Assembly: GCA_050949225.1 (NCBI GenBank)
Contig: JBMNFI010000002.1
Location: 310,001-374,000 of the forward strand
DNA: 64,000 bases
DNA from: JBMNFI01 sp050949225
GTDB lineage: Bacteria > Bacillota > Dehalobacteriia > UBA4068
Direction of reading: 5' to 3'
Each line of letters begins with the position of its first letter. Position 1 is the first letter of the stretch. Positions 17,347 to 24,013 of this stretch are shown here, piece by piece. The notes below the pieces were generated by a model that ran no database searches, was not told the DNA's origin, and saw only the letters and a program-made list of their open reading frames with translations. Position numbers and translations under genes: made by a program.

Positions 17347-17413
17347 GTAATCACCTCCTGATACTAGATTTAATAATATGCAAATGATTCTCTGACTGTG
17401 CCAATAGGTCATG

Positions 17414-17427
17414 TTGTTTTAAAACAA
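17414..17427. repeat. Palindrome TTGTTTTAAAACAA upstream of the homocysteine operon promoter
   Basis: A perfect 14-bp palindrome ends 12 bases before the -35 box of the rightward promoter. It could be an operator or an AT-rich UP-like element. Confidence 0.4.
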
Positions 17428-17439
17428 TATAAAAAAATT

Positions 17440-17468
17440 TTGACTAAGGGGGTAATTTTTGATAAAAT
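17440..17468 (+). promoter_or_regulatory. Sigma-A promoter for the homocysteine-synthesis operon
   Basis: TTGACT at 17440-17445, a 17-bp spacer and TAAAAT at 17463-17468. The start site should lie near 17475, giving a leader of about 470 nt before the first large gene. Confidence 0.65.
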
Positions 17469-17483
17469 TATTAGGTAATGATT

Positions 17484-17533
17484 AGAGCGATCAGATGAAC
17501 AGCTTAATTTATTGATAAATAAGCTGGCGCTCT
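17484..17533 (+). promoter_or_regulatory. Structured 5' leader hairpin (candidate RNA regulatory element)
   Basis: Nested stems AGAGCG/CGCTCT (17484-17489 with 17528-17533), CAGCTTA/TAAGCTG (17500-17506 with 17520-17526) and TTTAT/ATAAA (17508-17512 with 17515-17519), with a 10-nt one-sided bulge. It begins about 10 nt after the predicted start site. I do not recognise it as a known riboswitch; SAM-I and T-box hallmarks are absent. Confidence 0.45.
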
Positions 17534-17707
17534 TATATGACTTACTATAAAACACCCGGTAAAAGGGTTTATTGTGTTGTTTGTAACTATTGCTGCGATG
17601 CGCTTGTTTTTTGTTTGATTCCTCCCTTTTAAGCAGTGATTCCGACTTAGGGCAAATGTAATAGGAAAGACGAGTTTGAGGTAATAGTTGGAAAGAGGAG
17701 TAAAAGC

Positions 17708-17875
17708 ATGGCTGAAGCAGTTATTTATGTCAGTGAAAGGGGCAGGCAAGAAGGATTGCCGTGCCGAAAGGATAAAATGATCTTATACTATAATATTAAG
17801 AAAAAAAATCTGTATACATTTAGTCAAGAATCTACTTTCATGGGCCATAAAACTATTTTGCACAAACGAATGTAA
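17708..17875 (+). CDS. Possible small protein in the homocysteine-operon leader
   Basis: An open frame of 55 codons lies inside the long leader. A good AGAGGAG site stands 8 bases before its ATG at 17708, and it stops 70 bases before the DUF39 gene. The peptide is basic, begins MAEAVIYVSERGRQEG, has one Cys, and ends KTILHKRM. I recognise no family, and I see no signal peptide or membrane segment. It could be a leader peptide, a small protein or chance; the ribosome-binding site is the main support. Confidence 0.35.
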   Translation: MAEAVIYVSERGRQEGLPCRKDKMILYYNIKKKNLYTFSQESTFMGHKTILHKRM

Positions 17876-17945
17876 AGGCTGCTTCTAGTTTTTTTGGAGG
17901 GCTTTTGATTTAGTGGCGAAAATTTTATGGCAAGGATGATGCGTA

Positions 17946-19112
17946 ATGACTATTAGGACTTATGAGGAAATAAATGAAAAGATAAAAAATGGCACTGTTG
18001 TGGTGGCGACTGCCGAAGAAGTTATCGGGATAGCGGCCGATCTTGGTATCAAAAAGGCCGCTGAAGCCGTTGACGTTGTGACTACGGGTACTTTTGGTAT
18101 AATGTGTTCTTCAGGTGCTTTTTTAAATTTTGGGCATACTAAGCCTAAAATAAAAATGCAAAAAACTTGGCTGAATAATGTCTTAGCTTATTCAGGAGTG
18201 GCGGCAGTGGATGCTTATTTAGGGGCCGCAGAGGTCAAAGAGGGTGACCCCTTAAACAGCAATCACCCCGGTGATTTTACTTATGGTGGTGGGCATGTGA
18301 TTGAAGATTTAATTGCCGGCCGTGAAGTAGATCTGCGTGCTACGGCCTATGGTACAGATTGTTATCCGCGGCGCCAATTAGAAAAAACCATAACTATTAA
18401 TGATTTGCAAAATGCCTTTTTATTTAACCCCAGAAATGCTTATCAAAATTATAATGTGGGCATCAATACCACAGATAAGACTATTTATACATATATGGGT
18501 ATTCTGCGTCCGGAAATGGCCAATGCCAATTATTCCAGTGCAGGCCAGCTGTCTCCGCTGCTAAATGATCCTTATCTTAAGACTATTGGTCTCGGTACTA
18601 GAATTTTTTTAGGCGGTGGTGAGGGATATGTTGCTTGGCATGGCACTCAGCATGCTGCTGATGTCTCTCGTAATGAAAAAGGCATACCTTTAGGTGGAGC
18701 CGGTACTTTAGCTGTGATGGGTGACATGAAAAAAATGGATTCTCGTTGGGTAAGAGGGGTCAGCTTGACCGGGTATGGAGTTAGCCTTATGGTTGGCTTA
18801 GGAATTCCCATTCCTATATTAGATGAAGAAATTTTGAAATATACTACTATAACAGATGAGGATATTTATGCACCTTTAGTTGATTATGGTTCTGATTACC
18901 CTAATGCCATTGACAGGAATTTGGGAATATTCAGCTATGCACAGCTTAAGACAGGTGAAATTGTCGTCCGGGGCAGAAAGGTTAAAACAGCACCCCTTTC
19001 CAGTTATCCCGGAGCCCAAGAGATTGCTAATACTTTGAAAGAATGGATTACAGCCGGACAGTTTTTCTTAGAGCGTCCCAGTCAGCTTTGGACGGTTGAC
19101 GCTCAACAATAG
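17946..19112 (+). CDS. Homocysteine biosynthesis protein, DUF39 family
   Basis: 388 residues of the DUF39 (COG1900) family. In methanogens, genetic work linked this family with the NIL-ferredoxin and COG2122 proteins to homocysteine synthesis from aspartate semialdehyde and a sulfide source, a route independent of MetB/MetY. The start is MTIRTYEEINEKI, with GVAAVDAYLGAAEVKEGD and HPGDFTYGGGHVIEDL in the middle and a glycine-rich FLGGGEGYVAWHGTQH segment. AAGGATG precedes the ATG. It is the first large gene of a three-gene operon, 13 bp ahead of the ferredoxin gene. Confidence 0.88.
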   Translation: MTIRTYEEINEKIKNGTVVVATAEEVIGIAADLGIKKAAEAVDVVTTGTFGIMCSSGAFLNFGHTKPKIKMQKTWLNNVLAYSGVAAVDAYLGAAEVKEGDPLNSNHPGDFTYGGGHVIEDLIAGREVDLRATAYGTDCYPRRQLEKTITINDLQNAFLFNPRNAYQNYNVGINTTDKTIYTYMGILRPEMANANYSSAGQLSPLLNDPYLKTIGLGTRIFLGGGEGYVAWHGTQHAADVSRNEKGIPLGGAGTLAVMGDMKKMDSRWVRGVSLTGYGVSLMVGLGIPIPILDEEILKYTTITDEDIYAPLVDYGSDYPNAIDRNLGIFSYAQLKTGEIVVRGRKVKTAPLSSYPGAQEIANTLKEWITAGQFFLERPSQLWTVDAQQ

Positions 19113-19125
19113 GAGGGTAGGTCAG

Positions 19126-19539
19126 ATGACTGAAATACAACAAAAAGTGATTCTAAGCTACACGGAAAAAACGGTTAATGAACCGATAGTTTATACCCTA
19201 GCCAAAGAATACAACCTAGTTTCTAATATTATTAAAGCCAATATTAACCCGGATAAAGAGGGGTACTTAGTTATTCAATTATCCGGAGATGCAGACGATT
19301 ATCAAAAAGGTGCGGACTATTTGCAAAGCATCGGTATTAAGGTAGAAATGTTTTCCGAAAATGTGGTGTGGGATCAAAACACTTGCACGCAATGTGGTGC
19401 TTGTACCGGAGTTTGCCCTAGTGGTGCTCTGTCTTTAGATTTAGAAACCAGAAAGATTGTTTTTTGCGGTGAAAAATGTATAGTTTGCAATATGTGTCTT
19501 CCCGCTTGTCCTGTTAAGGCAGTTTCTTTAAATTTTTAA
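19126..19539 (+). CDS. NIL-domain 4Fe-4S ferredoxin of the homocysteine pathway
   Basis: 137 residues from the ATG at 19126, preceded by GGAGGG. An N-terminal NIL domain (about 1-78, as in methionine ABC transporters) is followed by two [4Fe-4S] motifs: Cys87, 90, 93, 97 (CTQCGACTGVC) and Cys118, 121, 124, 128 (CIVCNMCLPAC). Family members reduce or transfer sulfur in homocysteine formation together with the DUF39 protein. The gene lies between DUF39 and UPF0280 with near-contiguous spacing. Confidence 0.9.
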   Translation: MTEIQQKVILSYTEKTVNEPIVYTLAKEYNLVSNIIKANINPDKEGYLVIQLSGDADDYQKGADYLQSIGIKVEMFSENVVWDQNTCTQCGACTGVCPSGALSLDLETRKIVFCGEKCIVCNMCLPACPVKAVSLNF

Positions 19540-19540
19540 A

Positions 19541-20305
19541 ATGACTAGACAAGTGACTTCTGATGGAAACAAATATATGAAAAGGATCTACCGACAAAGC
19601 TTTGATGGTGACCTGCAAATGGTGACCGTTGCCGTTAAGGAAACTGATTTAGCGATTTGTTTGCCCGCCGGAATTTGGACACCCCAGCTGGCAAAGCAGG
19701 CGGTAACGCTTATTAAAGATCTGCGGCAACAGCTGGAGTTATATTTGTCAACCGATCCCGAATTTTTAGTCAGCCATCAGCCTTGCGAGGTTAAGCCTCA
19801 TGCGCCGCCTATAGCTCTGGCGATGTCGCAAGCTGCCAGGCAAGCTAATGTTGGCCCCATGGCTACGGTAGCTGGAGTTTTTTCACAAGCGATGGGGCAG
19901 TTTTTAAGTGATTATAGCTCTGAAGTAATAGTAGAAAACGGCGGTGACATTTACCTGCAAAGCACGCAGGAACGCCTGGTCGGTATTTTTGCCGGAACCT
20001 CACCTTTTAATGAGAAGCTGGCTTTAAGAGTGCGTTCTGCACAGTGTCCTGTAGGTATCTGTACTTCATCGGGGATGGTTGGCCATTCTTTTAGCTATGG
20101 TAAAGCTGATGCGGCAGTAATCATTGCTTCTGATACTTTGCTGGCTGATGCGGTGGCTACGGCGACCGCTAATTTGGTACAGACAGCGGCGGATGTAGCA
20201 AAGGCCGCAGAATTTGCTATGCAAATAAAAAACATTATAGCCGCCGTAGTAATTAAAGATGAAAAAATAGCGGCCGCCGGTGATACAGAGCTGGTGCCGC
20301 TTTAA
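19541..20305 (+). CDS. UPF0280 family protein (COG2122, ApbE-like fold)
   Basis: 254 residues. Motifs include HAPPIALAMSQAARQANVG, a glycine-rich VENGGDIYL stretch and CPVGICTSSGMVGHSFSYG, all typical of UPF0280. The family resembles the flavin transferase ApbE in fold and has been tied to homocysteine synthesis in methanogens. Its neighbours here are the other two members of that set. The ATG follows the ferredoxin stop by one base, and no clear ribosome-binding site is visible, so translation is probably coupled; a second ATG at 19577 is an alternative. Confidence 0.82.
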   Translation: MTRQVTSDGNKYMKRIYRQSFDGDLQMVTVAVKETDLAICLPAGIWTPQLAKQAVTLIKDLRQQLELYLSTDPEFLVSHQPCEVKPHAPPIALAMSQAARQANVGPMATVAGVFSQAMGQFLSDYSSEVIVENGGDIYLQSTQERLVGIFAGTSPFNEKLALRVRSAQCPVGICTSSGMVGHSFSYGKADAAVIIASDTLLADAVATATANLVQTAADVAKAAEFAMQIKNIIAAVVIKDEKIAAAGDTELVPL

Positions 20306-20347
20306 AAAGTATTAAAAGTTAAGTATCTTTTGACAAGGAGGATTTTT

Positions 20348-21100
20348 ATGGCCGGGCATTCCAAGTGGTCTACTATTAAAAGAAAAAAATCAAAAGTTGA
20401 TGCTGAACGCGGTAAAATATTTACCAAAATTTCTCGCGAAATTATGGTGGCGGTCAAACAAGGAGGCTCTGACCCTGATGGTAATTTCCGGCTTAAACTG
20501 TGTATCCAAAAAGCTAAAGATAATAATATGCCTAACGATAATATTAATCGTGTGATTCAAAAAGCTGCCGGTAGTGGAGATTCGGATGCTTATGAAGAAT
20601 TATCTTATGAGGGTTATGGTCCCGGCGGAACAGCCGTATTATGCCTTGTTTTAACTGATAATCGTAATCGTACGGCTGGTGAAATCCGTTATATTTTCTC
20701 TCGAAACGATGGTAACTTAGGAGAAAGCGGTTGCGTTTCCTGGATGTTTGAGCGAAAAGGGCAGATTAATTTAGAGTTGGGCGATCAGGATGAAGATGAA
20801 CTGATGATGAGAGCCTTGGATGCCGGAGCGGAGGATTTGGATGTTCAAGATGGTCTGGCAGAGGTTATCACTGATCCTGAATTACTTACTGTGGTACGCG
20901 CATCTTTAGAAAAAGCCGGGTTTAAGATTATAGATGCCGAAATTGTCATGCGTCCTGCCAACACGGTGGAGATTACAGATGTTGAGCAGGCAAAAAACTT
21001 ATTGAAGCTTATAGATGCTCTTGAGGAAAATGATGATGTTCAGGCGGTTTATTCCAATTATGACATTGCCGATGAGATTATGTTTAAGCTGGATCACTAA
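20348..21100 (+). CDS. yebC: YebC/PmpR-family regulatory protein
   Basis: 250 residues starting MAGHSKWSTIKRKK, the family hallmark, with KAKDNNMPNDNI and a YEGYGPGGTAV motif. YebC proteins were first described as transcriptional regulators; recent work on YebC-like proteins also links them to translation at proline-rich stretches. GGAGG before the ATG at 20348 fixes the start; the frame extends six codons further without support. The gene's end overlaps a small convergent gene by four bases. Confidence 0.95.
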   Translation: MAGHSKWSTIKRKKSKVDAERGKIFTKISREIMVAVKQGGSDPDGNFRLKLCIQKAKDNNMPNDNINRVIQKAAGSGDSDAYEELSYEGYGPGGTAVLCLVLTDNRNRTAGEIRYIFSRNDGNLGESGCVSWMFERKGQINLELGDQDEDELMMRALDAGAEDLDVQDGLAEVITDPELLTVVRASLEKAGFKIIDAEIVMRPANTVEITDVEQAKNLLKLIDALEENDDVQAVYSNYDIADEIMFKLDH

Positions 21101-21315
21101 TGATTGATGTAATGGAGTCGGTCGATCAGATCACCCTCCGACAATTCAATATCTAGCACCCAAAACAGCATTTCTAATTTGTCAACTAAGGCAAAAATAA
21201 TCAAATCAATATCGGAGGAAGCATTTTCCCCCTCGCTGTCCTTTTCTTTGAGAGCTTCAGCCAAGCGACGTTTATAAGTGTTTGCTTTTTGGATAATTTC
21301 CTGTTGATTTTTCAA
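21097..21315 (-). CDS. Small acidic helical protein, unknown function
   Basis: 72 residues from a TTG start at 21315 with a strong GGAGGTGAT site. The protein is acidic and predicted mostly helical (KANTYKRRLAEALKEKD..., then a DLIIFALVDKLEMLFWVL hydrophobic stretch). I recognise no family. It is convergent with yebC and overlaps its stop by four bases. The ribosome-binding site argues that the gene is real. Confidence 0.6.
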   Translation of the reverse strand: MKNQQEIIQKANTYKRRLAEALKEKDSEGENASSDIDLIIFALVDKLEMLFWVLDIELSEGDLIDRLHYINH

Positions 21316-21434
21316 GAATTATCACCTCCGTTAATGCCCTATTTAATTTTATTAAAGCAAAGGTTTTTTTGTGCAAAAAAAACCTAAAAAGCTCCTATTT
21401 ATCATGGATTTAAGTAATTGTTTTTATAAAAGCC

Positions 21435-21463
21435 TTGCCAAATAGAATAGTTTCTGATAAAAT
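21435..21463 (+). promoter_or_regulatory. Sigma-A promoter for rpmB
   Basis: TTGCCA at 21435-21440, a 17-bp spacer and TAAAAT at 21458-21463, about 84 bases before rpmB. Confidence 0.55.
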
Positions 21464-21546
21464 ATTAAGGTATCTTTAATCTAACCTAATTAAAAACTGT
21501 GATGTTTTAATAATCACGTTTGATATGCAGAAGGAGGTTTTTGGAC

Positions 21547-21735
21547 ATGGCCAAGTGTCAGGTATGTGGAAAAACAGTTCGAACAGGGATGAGCGTAAGC
21601 CACTCCCATGTGCGTAATAGAAGAAAATGGAAACCTAACTTACAAACAGTGCGTGCAATTGTCGATGGTTCCCCTAAAAAGGTAACTGCCTGTACCCGTT
21701 GTTTGAGGTCTGGTAAAATTCAAAGAGCTCTCTAA
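21547..21735 (+). CDS. rpmB: 50S ribosomal protein L28
   Basis: 62 residues, MAKCQVCGKTV at the start and CTRCLRSGKIQRAL at the end, so the four zinc-binding cysteines of the C+ form are present. AGAAGGAGG lies before the ATG at 21547. A terminator follows directly, so it is monocistronic. It opens the backbone block that in B. subtilis runs rpmB-yloU-yloV-...-recG. Confidence 0.97.
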   Translation: MAKCQVCGKTVRTGMSVSHSHVRNRRKWKPNLQTVRAIVDGSPKKVTACTRCLRSGKIQRAL

Positions 21736-21749
21736 AACTGTTAAAAAGA

Positions 21750-21776
21750 AAAAAGCGCTTCTAGAAGCGCTTTTTG
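21750..21776 (+). terminator. Terminator after rpmB
   Basis: A perfect 12-bp stem AAAAAGCGCTTC / GAAGCGCTTTTT with a TA loop, followed by T residues. Confidence 0.92.
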
Positions 21777-21908
21777 TGTATATTTAAGGGAAATATGTGC
21801 TATATGATATTTTTTGTCGGTCAAAAAGGTTTTATCTTGACTTTGTTTGCGCTATAATATAAAGTAGTTATAAATTTGGAATTGTTTTTACGGAGGGAGG
21901 TCTATAAA

Positions 21909-22268
21909 GTGGGTAGAGAAGTGATGGGGCAATATGGCAAAATCATTATCAGCAAAGAGGTTATTTCCAAACTTGCTGGAATTGCTACTACAGAATGTTT
22001 TGGTGTTGTGGGTATGGTCTCTTCAAATATTTTTGCAGATGGCATTGCAGAAATTTTGGGTAGAGAATCTCTCTCAAAGGGTGTTGATGTATTACTTAAA
22101 GAAGATTTAGTAACAGTCAAGGTTAATGTTGTAGTGAGCTATGGACTCAGCATTGCAGTTATTGCTAAAAACATTATTGATAATGTAAAATATATTATAG
22201 AAAAATACGTTGGCGTTATAGTTAATCATGTGGAAGTCAACATACAGGGTGTACGTGTGCTTGACTAA
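21909..22268 (+). CDS. Asp23/Gls24 family protein (YloU-like)
   Basis: 119 residues from a GTG at 21909, chosen because GGGAGG lies 8 bases before it. It shows the Asp23 pattern: IIISKEVISKLAGIAT, a central GISKGV-like stretch and a C-terminal VNHVEVNIQGVRV. It resembles B. subtilis YloU. It overlaps no other gene and precedes fakA by 16 bases, the conserved yloU-yloV arrangement. A second Asp23 protein is encoded at 53831. Its biochemical role is unclear. Confidence 0.9.
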   Translation: MGREVMGQYGKIIISKEVISKLAGIATTECFGVVGMVSSNIFADGIAEILGRESLSKGVDVLLKEDLVTVKVNVVVSYGLSIAVIAKNIIDNVKYIIEKYVGVIVNHVEVNIQGVRVLD

Positions 22269-22284
22269 AAAGGGGAGAAGCGTT

Positions 22285-23943
22285 TTGGATTTTAAAGAAA
22301 TGAATTCTATACAGCTCAAGCATTTTCTCTGTCAGGGCAGCGCTTTATTGGAGGCCCATAAAGAAGAGGTTAATGACTTGAATGTTTTCCCTGTGCCGGA
22401 TGGTGATACAGGGACTAATATGTTTTTGACTATTAGTTATGCCGTAAAAAACATTGAGGATGCCGAGCATCACTCTGTTGGTGAGGTAATGCAGGAATTT
22501 TCCATGGGGGCCTTGATGGGTGCGCGTGGCAATTCCGGTGTGATTTTATCGCAGATGTTTAGGGGGTTTGGCCAGGGAGTTATAGGCAAAGATCCTTTGC
22601 GAGCTGCCGATTTGGCCGCCGCTTTACAAAAAGGTGTGGATCTTTCTTACAAGTCAGTGATGAAGCCTGTAGAAGGTACTATGTTGACTGTTTTTAAGGA
22701 TTTTGCACTGGCGGCACAGGAATATGTTAGCAGCGATGATGATATTATTGGCATGTTTGAACATGCTTTAACTGTGGGTGAAAAATCTTTGCAAAATACC
22801 CCCAAGTTGCTGCCTGTATTACAGGAAGCGGGGGTTGTTGATGCCGGGGGCAAAGGACTTCTTTTGATTTTTGAGGGTGGTTTAAGATATCTTAAAGGTC
22901 AGGACTTAGGGGTAAAAAAGGCCCCTTCAGCAAGTAAGAAGATTGTAGAAACACCTGTAAGTAAGGCCGATGAAATTAAATATGCTTATTGTACAGAGGT
23001 TTTGATTAAGGGTAATAATTTGGATGCTGATAAAATCAAGACCCGTTTAGCTAAGGATCCCGAAGGTGATTCTATGGTGGTTGTGGGTATGGATAGTGTT
23101 GTAAAAATCCATATACACACCAATGACCCCGGTGATGTTTTAAAATATGCATCTTCCTGGGGTAGTTTGCATGATATCAAAATCGAAAATATGCGTGATC
23201 AATATCAAGGGCTGCATCAAGAACCTTCTTTTAAAGATGAGGCGGAAAAAGCCTCACCTGAGATAAAGGAGGAGGTAAACACTGTGCCATCTGCTAGTGC
23301 GGTTCTTGCTGTTTGTACCGGTGATGGCATAAAAGAAATCTTTAAGAGCATGGGAGCAACTGTCCTTTCCGGCGGACAAACCATGAATCCCAGTGCTTCT
23401 GAAATCATGGAGGCGATTGATCAATTGTCAGCGTCCGAAGTGATAATTTTACCCAATAATAAAAACATTATTTTAGCTGCACAACAAGCGCAAAAATTGC
23501 TGGAAAAACCGGTTTACGTGGTGGAAAGCAAATTTATTACCCAAGGTTTGGCGGCGATGATGGAATTTGATCCTGAGCAAACGGCGGCGAATAATTTTGA
23601 GGCGATGCAGGAAGCTGTATCAGTTGTAAAATCAGCCGAGCTGACCTTTGCAGTGAGACAGTCGCAATTTAATGGGATTGAAATTCATGAAAATGATATT
23701 TTAGCAATTAACGAAGGTAAAATTGTCGGGAGTGGTACGGAGTTGCAGCCGACGTTAATGGAGATGCTGGAAAAAATAATCGACGATGATGATTCGGTGA
23801 TGAGTCTATTTTATGGTAATGGTTTAACAGAGGAGCAGGCTCAAGAAATTGTCAAAGTGATTGTTGAAAAATTCCCGCATTTAGAGATTGATTGTCATTA
23901 TGGTGGACAACCGTTGTATCACTTTCTGATCTCTATTGAATAA
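22285..23943 (+). CDS. fakA: Fatty acid kinase FakA (DAK2/DhaL domain)
   Basis: 552 residues from a TTG start with GGGGAG seven bases before it. The N-terminal DhaL kinase domain has NVFPVPDGDTGTNM for Mg-ATP binding. A middle domain and a C-terminal DegV-like region follow. FakA phosphorylates fatty acids held by FakB proteins, feeding acyl-phosphate to PlsX/PlsY phospholipid synthesis; plsX lies at 33647. No fakB gene is in the window. It is the yloV position of the conserved backbone. Confidence 0.93.
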   Translation: MDFKEMNSIQLKHFLCQGSALLEAHKEEVNDLNVFPVPDGDTGTNMFLTISYAVKNIEDAEHHSVGEVMQEFSMGALMGARGNSGVILSQMFRGFGQGVIGKDPLRAADLAAALQKGVDLSYKSVMKPVEGTMLTVFKDFALAAQEYVSSDDDIIGMFEHALTVGEKSLQNTPKLLPVLQEAGVVDAGGKGLLLIFEGGLRYLKGQDLGVKKAPSASKKIVETPVSKADEIKYAYCTEVLIKGNNLDADKIKTRLAKDPEGDSMVVVGMDSVVKIHIHTNDPGDVLKYASSWGSLHDIKIENMRDQYQGLHQEPSFKDEAEKASPEIKEEVNTVPSASAVLAVCTGDGIKEIFKSMGATVLSGGQTMNPSASEIMEAIDQLSASEVIILPNNKNIILAAQQAQKLLEKPVYVVESKFITQGLAAMMEFDPEQTAANNFEAMQEAVSVVKSAELTFAVRQSQFNGIEIHENDILAINEGKIVGSGTELQPTLMEMLEKIIDDDDSVMSLFYGNGLTEEQAQEIVKVIVEKFPHLEIDCHYGGQPLYHFLISIE

Positions 23944-23957
23944 AAGCAGTAAAGAAA

Positions 23958-23995
23958 GTCCTTTTGATCAATCAAACTAATCAAAAGGACGTTTC
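23958..23995 (+). terminator. Hairpin between fakA and recG
   Basis: An 11-bp perfect stem GTCCTTTTGAT / ATCAAAAGGAC with an 11-nt loop is followed by GTTTCTGTCTTT. The T-tract is interrupted, so it may be a weak terminator. Confidence 0.5.
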
Positions 23996-24013
23996 TGTCT
24001 TTGGGTTATAGTT

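Noticed and set aside
17504..17749. An open frame of 81 codons on the minus strand in the homocysteine leader
   Set aside because: No ribosome-binding site, no recognisable family, and it runs antisense to a promoter-led leader; judged a chance frame.
17475..17945. T-box or SAM-I riboswitch in the leader
   Set aside because: The T-box consensus (TGGNACCGCG) and the SAM-I core are not visible; kept only as an unidentified structured leader.
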